NCBI RefSeq assembly: GCF_002072955.1
Contig: NZ_LPUF01000001.1
Span: 95,001-159,000, forward strand
DNA from: Methyloprofundus sedimenti
Lineage (GTDB): Bacteria > Pseudomonadota > Gammaproteobacteria > Methylococcales > Methylomonadaceae
Direction of reading: 5' to 3'
Length of the DNA: 64,000 bases
The notes beneath the pieces are model-generated. The model ran no database searches. It was not told the origin of the DNA and saw nothing but the letters and a program-made list of their open reading frames with translations. Positions 42,819 through 50,362 of this stretch are shown here, piece after piece. Position 1 is the stretch's first letter, and each line of letters begins with the position of its first letter. The position numbers and the translations under genes were made by a program.

Positions 42819-44087
42819 CTATTTAGGTGACTTGGTTTCAGGTTTACTGGAAGTTGCTGTGTTAGCTTTGCTGCGTTCAGGTGGATCAATTCCAGCGGGT
42901 TTACTTGGCGCTTTCTTGCCTTGTTCTGGCTTCACCACAAAATCACGATCCAAAGTAAAGAATGATTTGCAACCATCTTCAGTAATGTAAATAGTATCTG
43001 AGATACCACAGGTTTTATCGCCGTCAATACCCCACATCCAGGGAATAATATGAAATGTCATGCCTGGTTCAAGAATCCGTGATTCGCCTTGTTTCAAACT
43101 AATGATATAGCCTTCGTCCCAACTGGGAGGAAACGCAATCCCAATCGAATAGCCAGAACGAGTGATCAACTGTGCACCGACGGTGTTGTCGGTAATAATG
43201 TTACGAATCATGTTATCAGCATCCGAAACTGTCATCCCTGGTTGAATAGATTCGTGCAGTGTATTCAGTGCATTTTTCATTTTCTCCTGCGCTTCATACA
43301 TTGAACTGGACAACTTACCCAGCACGACTGTACGCATCATCGCGGTATGATAACGACGATAACATCCCCCCACTTCTAAAAACACATGTTCTCCTGGCTG
43401 CACCATCCGGCCCTCCCACGTTGCATGGCCAATCATGGTGCGCGGCCCTGAGGTAATGTAAGGCATAACAGCCGGCGGCTCACCACCTGCGCGAAACATT
43501 GCAGCACTAACGGCCGCACCAATGTCATTTTCACTGACGCCCGCGACGCTGGCTTCCAGTCCGGCCTTCATGCCTGCTTCCGTTGCCGCCGCAGCTCGAT
43601 GCATTAGTTCAATTTCAACCGCTGATTTACGCACCCGACCTTGCTCGACAATCCCAAAGCAATCCAAAAGCTTGGCCTTTTTCAACGTAGTATGAATAAA
43701 GTCTTGCTGATAAGCCGGAAAAAAGTAACTATTACGTTCGTAGCCAATGCGTTTCTCGGACAAGCCGAATTCTCGCAATGCATCGACCAGCATTTGAATG
43801 GCATCGCCGGTGTCAGGATAGGGTCGCGTTATTTCTACCCAGGTACGAGCATACACATTTGATGCCTCCAGGGAACGGGTGATCATAAACGGCTCTTGAT
43901 CAAGGGGAACCACTAAAGCTTGAAAGAAGGAGTAACCCGTTGTCTGATAATCCGTAAGATACATAATGTTTTCAGGATCGGTAAGGACAACCGCATCCAG
44001 ACAACGTTGTTCAATGCGTTGCCGCAACTCCAGCATACGCCGCTCATACTCAGCGAACGGAAAGGTCATATCTTCTCTTGGCTTCAT
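42819..44087 (-). CDS. doeA: Ectoine hydrolase DoeA
   Basis: This 422-residue M24-fold (creatinase-like) protein has an N-terminal creatinase domain and a C-terminal pita-bread domain. The usual metal-binding Asp positions are replaced (HVFLEVGGCYRRYHTAMMRT), as in the metal-independent ectoine hydrolases. A His is seen in MIGHATWEG, and GIAFPPSWDEG is typical. It opens the ectoine ring to N-acetyl-diaminobutyrate. The last 35 residues (from about KPEQGKKAPSKPAG) form a Lys/Pro/Ser-rich tail not usual in the family. It overlaps doeD by 4 bp. Confidence 0.88.
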   Translation of the reverse strand: MKPREDMTFPFAEYERRMLELRQRIEQRCLDAVVLTDPENIMYLTDYQTTGYSFFQALVVPLDQEPFMITRSLEASNVYARTWVEITRPYPDTGDAIQMLVDALREFGLSEKRIGYERNSYFFPAYQQDFIHTTLKKAKLLDCFGIVEQGRVRKSAVEIELMHRAAAATEAGMKAGLEASVAGVSENDIGAAVSAAMFRAGGEPPAVMPYITSGPRTMIGHATWEGRMVQPGEHVFLEVGGCYRRYHTAMMRTVVLGKLSSSMYEAQEKMKNALNTLHESIQPGMTVSDADNMIRNIITDNTVGAQLITRSGYSIGIAFPPSWDEGYIISLKQGESRILEPGMTFHIIPWMWGIDGDKTCGISDTIYITEDGCKSFFTLDRDFVVKPEQGKKAPSKPAGIDPPERSKANTATSSKPETKSPK

Positions 44088-45358
44088 GCCGCTCCTCCAA
44101 TAACCTGAGTGGTCTTCTCAAGCAATATCGCTAAACCTTCCTGCAAATCCTGTTCCGGTATGGTCAATGGCGGTATCAGCTTGATTACGCGACCACCCGT
44201 GCCACATGCAGACACCAACAAACCTGCGTTAAAACACTCACTGACAATTTCTTTAGCATGCTCACCAGACGCAACATCGATACCATATATCATACCTGTG
44301 CCACGAATCTGTATATGCGGAAATTGTAATTCCAGCGGTGCAATTGCATTTAACATGGTAATACCATTTTTATGCACCTGACTCATGAGTTCATCATCTT
44401 CGAAATAACTCATTGCCTCAGCCCCTGCCACGAATGACAAACCTTGTCCCCGAAACGTGCCGGTATGCTCTCCGGGCTTCCAATACTTATCAATCTCTGG
44501 TTTGACCAGATTCAACGCCAGCGGAGTACCCATACCTCCAACGCCTTTTGCCAAACAAATAATATCGGGATCCAAATCCATACCATCAAAACTGAAGTAA
44601 CTTCCTGTACGACCACAACCCACCTGAATATCATCGATAATAAACAGCGCTCCCAATTCCCGCGCTAATGCCTGAAGCTCTTGCAACCAGGTTATATCTG
44701 CGATTTTGACGCCGCCCTCAGCTTGAATGACTTCAACCATAAAGGCAGCGGGTGGCCGGATACCGCTAGAACTGTCTAAAAAGCTCGCCCGCAGCTGCTT
44801 TAAACTTGCCAAACCGCAGCCTAGTTCGCAACCCTTACAAGGCGTTTCACAGCCGAAAGGATAATGCGCAACGTGATTTAAAGGAACCCCCGCGGCGCCA
44901 CGAAAGGCCTCGTTGGAAGTACACGCTAACGCCCCCAGAGTCATCCCGTGAAAACCATGGCTAAACGCCACTATCTGTTGTCGGCCAGTCGCACGCCGAG
45001 CAAGCTTAAGTGCCGCCTCAACCGCGTTGGTACCTGTCGGCCCCATAAACTGCATCTTATGAGGCATATTGCGCGGTTCAAGTATGGTTTTAACAAAACG
45101 CTGCATAAAATCCTGCTTGGCAACACTGTGCATATCGAGACTATGAGTGACACCATTGCGCTCAAGATATTGAATCATCGCCTGCTTCATGCGCTCATTA
45201 TTATGACCAAAATTCAAGACTCCCGCACCGGCAAAAAAATCGATATATTGGTTCCCTTCAACATCTGTCTGGCGGGCATTAAATGCCGTGTCAAAGATCG
45301 CAGGATAAACTCGGCAATAGCCTCGGATTTCCGATTCTCGTTGTTGAAAAATATTCAT
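44084..45358 (-). CDS. doeD: Diaminobutyrate aminotransferase DoeD (EctB-like, PLP-dependent)
   Basis: The 424-residue class-III aminotransferase has the PLP-binding region MGPTGTNAVEAALKLARRA, the Asp loop FIIDDIQVGCGRTG and the Schiff-base Lys in IICLAKGVGGMGTP. A GCETPCKGCELGC Cys-rich stretch at about 170 is typical of EctB/DoeD-type enzymes. Within this operon it should convert 2,4-diaminobutyrate to aspartate semialdehyde, i.e. the breakdown direction; no ectA or ectC is in the window. A good GGAGAGGG Shine-Dalgarno sequence precedes the ATG. Confidence 0.88.
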   Translation of the reverse strand: MNIFQQRESEIRGYCRVYPAIFDTAFNARQTDVEGNQYIDFFAGAGVLNFGHNNERMKQAMIQYLERNGVTHSLDMHSVAKQDFMQRFVKTILEPRNMPHKMQFMGPTGTNAVEAALKLARRATGRQQIVAFSHGFHGMTLGALACTSNEAFRGAAGVPLNHVAHYPFGCETPCKGCELGCGLASLKQLRASFLDSSSGIRPPAAFMVEVIQAEGGVKIADITWLQELQALARELGALFIIDDIQVGCGRTGSYFSFDGMDLDPDIICLAKGVGGMGTPLALNLVKPEIDKYWKPGEHTGTFRGQGLSFVAGAEAMSYFEDDELMSQVHKNGITMLNAIAPLELQFPHIQIRGTGMIYGIDVASGEHAKEIVSECFNAGLLVSACGTGGRVIKLIPPLTIPEQDLQEGLAILLEKTTQVIGGAA

Positions 45359-45424
45359 ATACCCTCTCCAAAAAAATTAGTTTATATTTCATAAAAATTA
45401 ACCAGTGCATTCCGCCAGGTTCGG

Positions 45425-46585
45425 CTATGGCAAAGATGCACTAACTAGACGAGTGAATAGCTTGGTGACTGGCTCAATTAGATGATCATTGAAATCATAA
45501 ATTGGGCTATGACAGGGATGATCATGCCCCGGCCCGTCATTTGCGCCAATTAACGCAAATGCACCGGGAATTTCCTGCAGATAATAACTAAAATCCTCAG
45601 AAGCCATAATCGGTGGCAACTGTTCTGTTTCCAGGGCATCAAGCCCATTAAGTTGTTGCCAGCATTTACGGATCTCCGCCGCCGGTTCATCATGGTTAAT
45701 CGTGGCCTGATAACGAGGCTGGAGATCGACCTGACATTGAACGCCATAACTCGCAGCTGTATGTTCGCTAATACTGGTTAGCAAGTTGCCGATCTCCTGA
45801 CGCGCACTTTCTGTGACAATCCGGATACTGCCGCCAATAACCGCTGTTTCAGGAATAACTGTCGGAGCGCTAGGTGCTTCAATGGACGTAATACTGATGA
45901 CATTCGCTTGCTGTGGTGGCATGCGACGACTGATAATTTGCTGCACTGCGAGGATAATAGCACTGGCCGCCAATACCGGATCCCGACACAATTCTGGCTG
46001 ACTGGCATGACCTCCAACTCCCGTCACGGTAATAGTAAAGGTGCCATTGCCACACATGACGATACCATTCGGACAGAGTAATTTACCAAATTCAAGCGCC
46101 GGCCAATTGTGCCAGCCGTAAATACAATCAATTCCCTCAAGAGCACCATCATCAATCATTTTTTTTGCGCCATGACCTCCCTCTTCTGCGGGCTGAAAAA
46201 GCAAGGTAACCGGACCCGGCAAAGACGCTTCAACTCGCTTCAACCATTGCGCTGTCGCCAGCAAAGTAGCGGTATGACCATCATGACCGCAAGCATGCAT
46301 GCGCCCATTATGCACAGAACACCACTCTTTACCGCTACGCTCAGTCATGGGTAAAGCGTCAATGTCACCTCGCAAAGCAATATGCGGATGCCCCCTGGCC
46401 TGGGGATTTAATATCGCGACTGTACCGGTATCAGCACACACTCGCCAGGGAATATCAAGCCTGGAAAGTTCTTCACGAATGCGTTTTGCGGTGCGCAGCT
46501 CTTGCCATCCCAATTCAGGATTAGCATGTAACTCACGACGCCAGCGATGCGCGGCAGTCATTGTTTCGCTCCAATAATTCTGCAT
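45425..46585 (-). CDS. doeB2: M20-family amidohydrolase, N-acetyl-diaminobutyrate deacetylase (DoeB2 type)
   Basis: The 386-residue M20D peptidase fold has HACGHDGHTATLL (metal Cys/His), LFQPAEEGGHGAK (catalytic Glu), GWHNWP and a C-terminal HSPIYDFND with the last His ligand. A lid domain lies between about 185 and 300. It resembles hippurate/indole-acetyl-amino acid hydrolases and the DoeB2 deacetylases of ectoine clusters. It should remove acetate from N-acetyl-diaminobutyrate made by DoeA. It is the first gene of the minus-strand operon, with GGAGA before the ATG. Confidence 0.82.
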   Translation of the reverse strand: MQNYWSETMTAAHRWRRELHANPELGWQELRTAKRIREELSRLDIPWRVCADTGTVAILNPQARGHPHIALRGDIDALPMTERSGKEWCSVHNGRMHACGHDGHTATLLATAQWLKRVEASLPGPVTLLFQPAEEGGHGAKKMIDDGALEGIDCIYGWHNWPALEFGKLLCPNGIVMCGNGTFTITVTGVGGHASQPELCRDPVLAASAIILAVQQIISRRMPPQQANVISITSIEAPSAPTVIPETAVIGGSIRIVTESARQEIGNLLTSISEHTAASYGVQCQVDLQPRYQATINHDEPAAEIRKCWQQLNGLDALETEQLPPIMASEDFSYYLQEIPGAFALIGANDGPGHDHPCHSPIYDFNDHLIEPVTKLFTRLVSASLP

Positions 46586-46684
46586 AAATCTCCGTCTAAG
46601 TTGATACGAGATTGCTCATTAAATGGCAATAAATGAGAGAGGTTAACATTATTTTTAAAAGGTTAAGCCCATAAGTGTATTGAG

Positions 46685-47371
46685 TTAATCTTCTGTTTTT
46701 CTCCAGCCAAGTGAACGCCCCCTTTTCCTTCCATTCATTTGTCGTCCCGTTAATATCTCGATTGGGTGCTTAAACAAATCACGTCCAACGGCCATTCCTT
46801 TGTTCACGCTCTGCCGAATGTTAACTATCAGCTTACCATCAATCTGGTACTTAAAAATAGGGCCCGATAAATTTCCTGCCGATCTGTTGTATTTTTTGCT
46901 AAAGATAAATACAATCCATGAGACGTGCAAAGATCAGTTTTTTCCCCTAATGCATTAATTTGATAACTCGATCAGGAGTATTGTGAAGCATCTCCTGCCA
47001 TTCCAGCACGCACCGGACTAAGCTCGATATACCAATATAATTCCAATAAGTAGGTCTCCGCTTCAAGCAATCAAGATTTGTAACGGACTTCCCATAAGGT
47101 TCCTGTATGGCGATATTGATAATTGAATTTAATAACGCCCTAATGACTGCATCACTTTGCTGATGCTGTTTTCTGCATGCAGCGTAAATAACAAATGAAT
47201 ATGGTTTGTCATCATCACATAGGCATCTAAATCAAACGGGTATTTTTGGCAAGCTGCTTTCAGGATGCTCAGATAATAGTGATAATCTTCATCTGCAACA
47301 AACACAACAACTCGATTATTGCCGCGCTGAATACATACTGAGGCTAGCCTCTTTGATTGCACAGCAGGCAC
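46685..47371 (-). pseudogene. RayT (REP-associated tyrosine transposase), several frameshifts
   Basis: The N-terminal part (47371-47129) reads SVCIQRGNNRVVVFVADEDY and has the HxH of MTNHIHLLFT. After a frameshift it continues (about 47125-46975) as FNYQYRHTGTLWEVRYKS-stop, then YWYIELSPVRAGMAGDASQY. A second shift leads to the C-terminal piece (46930-46685) with DGKLIVNIRQSVNKGMAVGR. Order and motifs are those of a Y1 transposase, but at least two shifts and stops make it dead. Confidence 0.85.
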
Positions 47372-47589
47372 TTGCCATCAGGTGGCTACGAAACAACGTT
47401 AAAAAAACGAATTCGGCGAATTTTTCTTATAGAACAGATTGGTATAGTTCAATCTAACACCCCGCTATTTTCTTCTACTTTTTCTGTTGGACGGTTAGTG
47501 AGAATTTACATTAATGTTCTATGATGCCATTTTCCCGAATAATTGATTTTAAATAGCTATTTATAAGACCCCATATCGAGTTGTGTATT

Positions 47590-48261
47590 TTATTTTTCCT
47601 CCGCCTGCTCACAAATAAAAGTAAATTTTTCAACTTCACCTCCTGCAGAAAGACTAAAAATAACCGTGTTACCAACCTCAAGGTCATTTTCAAAGCCGAT
47701 TTTGAGAACCCCTGAATAAAGCTCTCCGGGCTCAATCGTTTGTTGACGCAAATAATTTTGATTTAATTGTGTAAAGGTTAACTTATCTATACGCTCTTCA
47801 TATGATTCTGAACTTTGACTTCCAACAGAATAAAACAACCGCCCAACTGAATAAATAATACCACCAAAAGGGATGAAGCCAACTCCGACACCTGCGGCTG
47901 TATTACCCGCCTGGGCTGCCGTATCATATCCTCTATCAGCTGCTTCCTTTGCTAACTGCTCAAAAGTATAAACAGTACCTGCTTGTAATTCACCTGAAGC
48001 CAACAATTCAACTGTTAAATTACTTTCCGAAAACAAAATGGGTTCAGAAGTTGTATTTGTCACAGTAAGGCTAATGAGCATTTCATCCAAAGAATATTCA
48101 ATGATAGTCAACTCTGGCTTCAAAACTGATTGAGAATTTAATTTACTATTACCTCTTACATAGGTAATAGTTTGATCATTAATTAACCGAGGCTGTAGCT
48201 GAACTCTTGTAGCTGAGCATCCTGTTATTAAAATAGCGGTCAGTATAAAAAATAATTTCAT
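47590..48261 (-). CDS. Lipoprotein of unknown function
   Basis: The 223-residue protein has a lipobox signal (ILITGCS, Cys at 15), so it is lipidated. The mature part is beta-rich (LTIIEYSLDEMLISLTVTNT) with a central helical insertion and a Gly-rich hydrophobic hairpin (AGVGVGFIPFGGIIYSVG). No family is recognised. It stands alone between a RayT relic and repeat sequence. The hydrophobic hairpin might contact the membrane. Confidence 0.65.
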   Translation of the reverse strand: MKLFFILTAILITGCSATRVQLQPRLINDQTITYVRGNSKLNSQSVLKPELTIIEYSLDEMLISLTVTNTTSEPILFSESNLTVELLASGELQAGTVYTFEQLAKEAADRGYDTAAQAGNTAAGVGVGFIPFGGIIYSVGRLFYSVGSQSSESYEERIDKLTFTQLNQNYLRQQTIEPGELYSGVLKIGFENDLEVGNTVIFSLSAGGEVEKFTFICEQAEEK

Positions 48262-48542
48262 TCAATTATCCAAAAGTTTGACTCAGATTTTCTTTGGTTC
48301 ACACCAATGAGATTAAAACTGATCTTAACAGAAGACAGACAATTTTTTCTAGTGCTGCTAATATTCCGTTGGCATAGATGAGTTCTGCGACAAATAGGGT
48401 TTAGCTAGACGCTTGATAGCGCGAGGTTGATTTTACATATGCGTTGTCCAATCGCTGTAGCCGCAATCATTACCAGCATTTTATCCAGAATATCTTTCAT
48501 TAGCGTACCGGACAGTTGAACAAATTGTAGAAAGGGGGTTTT

Positions 48543-48652
48543 CGTGCCCATCTTTATATAATACAGCCATCAGGTAGCTTGATGGGCACGCTATTGCTTT
48601 GCCCATCCTACAGATTTTTAATTTGTTTAAATTATTTCATGCACGTTCCTAA
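48543..48652. mobile_element. Partial copy of the MITE-like element
   Basis: It shares TTTGCCCATCCTACA, GATGGGCACG and TTATTTCATGCACGTTCCTAA with 26661-26813, in a related order. The outer left arm is missing. Confidence 0.6.
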
Positions 48653-48743
48653 GCTCTTTTTCACTCAATATCTTCGCCAAAAAGCAGGCCGTATTAGCAT
48701 GAATTTTACCAATCTCTGCGGCTTGAAAAACCTTATCTGTCAT
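48627..48743 (-). CDS. Short ORF whose tail is made by the MITE copy
   Basis: The 38-codon frame reads MTDKVFQAAEIGKIHANTAC and then FLAKILSEKELRNVHEII. An AGAGGGG Shine-Dalgarno sequence precedes the ATG. The last codons lie in the MITE arm, so this is probably the N-terminal part of a gene cut by the insertion. Unknown family. Confidence 0.35.
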   Translation of the reverse strand: MTDKVFQAAEIGKIHANTACFLAKILSEKELRNVHEII

Positions 48744-49123
48744 TAAAAACCCCTCTGCATTTAAGCTGAGCGACACATAATCCGACATGTGAACTTACGT
48801 GCCCTGAACCTGGTAAAGCCTGGTTTTGGATCGATGAGAAAAATCACCCTAAACCGTGCGGTCACTCCCGCCTTTTTCAGTCCACCGAGAAATACTCAAC
48901 ATCGTGACACATCCTGTCATTGATAACACTGACTCATCTATTAAGCTCAAGTGATTTAAGGATTTTGTGGATAGTTTTGGACTTAATACTTCAAGTATTG
49001 CTATGATTTCAGTCATGGTCATATTTTGCTGGGTACTGTGGTGTCGTAATCCAGTAATTTACCGACTTCTGACCTTCTTACGTGTATTTAAAGTTCTCGT
49101 CAATTTGGCGAAGGTATTAGTCT
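48744..49123. other. Upstream region of the nitrate reductase genes
   Basis: A hydrophobic plus-strand frame (48967-49152: SSIAMISVMVIFCWVLWCRN) overlaps the start of the reductase gene. It is not supported as a gene. The promoter must lie here; no clear sites were identified. Confidence 0.35.
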
Positions 49124-50362
49124 ATGAAAAATCGTCTTGTTGTTATTGGTAATGGTATGGCAGGCATTAGAACGGTTGAAGAGCTTTTATCAGCCTCTCC
49201 TGAAAAGTATGACATCACCGTTTTTGGTGCTGAACCTCATGGAAACTATAACCGCATCATGTTGTCTTCGGTGCTCAGTGGTGAGAAAAATATAGAAGAT
49301 ATCATTACTCATAACCGCCAATGGTATACCGATCATAATATTTTGCTGCATGCCGGGGAAGATAAAGCGGTTGTAGAAATTAATCGTAGTCGTAAATGTG
49401 TTATAGCAAAAGATGGCACTCAGGCAGAATATGATCGATTACTGATAGCCACCGGTTCCAAACCCGTTATTCCAGAGATTCCAGGAAAAGATTTACAGGG
49501 TGTAATTAGTTTTCGCGATATATTAGATGTGAATACCATGCTGGAATACAGCCGAAGCCACAAAAGAGCCGTTGTACTGGGTGGTGGTTTACTGGGGCTT
49601 GAAGCAGCCAATGGCCTGGTATTAAGAGGCATGCATGTGACAGTCATTCATACTAACCCGGTGTTACTAAATCGACAAATGGATGAACAGGCCGGTGGCA
49701 TGTTACAACAGGCACTGGAAGCACGCGGCCTACATTTTAAAATGCCGGCAAGAACCCAGGAGTTGATTGCGGATAATAAGGGGCATGTTAAATCCGTCCG
49801 TTTTGAGGATGGCAGTGAACTGGAGTGTGACTTATTTATTACTGCCATAGGCGTAAGGCCGAATATGCAATTAGCTCAAACAGCGAAACTTTATTGTGAA
49901 CGGGGCATCGTCGTTAATGATAATTTACAATCATATGACCCCAGTATTTACGCAGTCGGTGAATGCATACAACATCGAGGTGCCACCTTTGGCTTAGTTG
50001 CCCCTTTGTTTGAACAGGCTAAAGTTTGTGCCAATCATTTAAGTGAGCATGGCATGGCTGATTACAAAACCCTACCTACTTCTACCAAGCTTAAGGTAAC
50101 AGGTATTAATTTATTTTCAGTGGGTAACTTTTTAGGTGATGAAAATAGTGAAATCATTACTTTTACTGACCCGGCATTCGGACTATACAAAAAGCTGGTG
50201 ATAAAAAATAACAAATTAATTGGCACCGTCCTATATGGAGACACCGTTGATGGTAGTTGGTATCATGAATTACTGGAAGCAGAGCAGGATATTACCGACA
50301 TCAGGGAGAATTTAATATTTGGCCAACGTTATCTACCTACAACAGAGTCAACACATGAGTGA
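49124..50362 (+). CDS. NirB/NasB-type FAD-dependent NAD(P)H oxidoreductase
   Basis: The 412-residue protein has an N-terminal FAD site (VIGNGMAGIRTVEELL), the NAD site (VLGGGLLGLEAANGL near 145) and the second FAD stretch IYAVGECIQHRG. This is the N-terminal reductase part of NirB as a stand-alone protein; siroheme and Fe-S domains of nitrite reductase are absent. It overlaps the nitrate reductase gene by 8 bp, so it probably passes electrons from NAD(P)H to it. A GAAGG lies upstream of the ATG. Confidence 0.88.
   Translation: MKNRLVVIGNGMAGIRTVEELLSASPEKYDITVFGAEPHGNYNRIMLSSVLSGEKNIEDIITHNRQWYTDHNILLHAGEDKAVVEINRSRKCVIAKDGTQAEYDRLLIATGSKPVIPEIPGKDLQGVISFRDILDVNTMLEYSRSHKRAVVLGGGLLGLEAANGLVLRGMHVTVIHTNPVLLNRQMDEQAGGMLQQALEARGLHFKMPARTQELIADNKGHVKSVRFEDGSELECDLFITAIGVRPNMQLAQTAKLYCERGIVVNDNLQSYDPSIYAVGECIQHRGATFGLVAPLFEQAKVCANHLSEHGMADYKTLPTSTKLKVTGINLFSVGNFLGDENSEIITFTDPAFGLYKKLVIKNNKLIGTVLYGDTVDGSWYHELLEAEQDITDIRENLIFGQRYLPTTESTHE

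Noticed and set aside
41466-46577. Plus-strand ORFs opposite the doe operon
   Set aside because: They are antisense shadows of four well-recognised enzymes.
48967-49152. 61-codon hydrophobic ORF ahead of the nitrate reductase pair
   Set aside because: It overlaps the well-supported reductase start, has no ribosome site and no family; it may be chance in AT-rich DNA.
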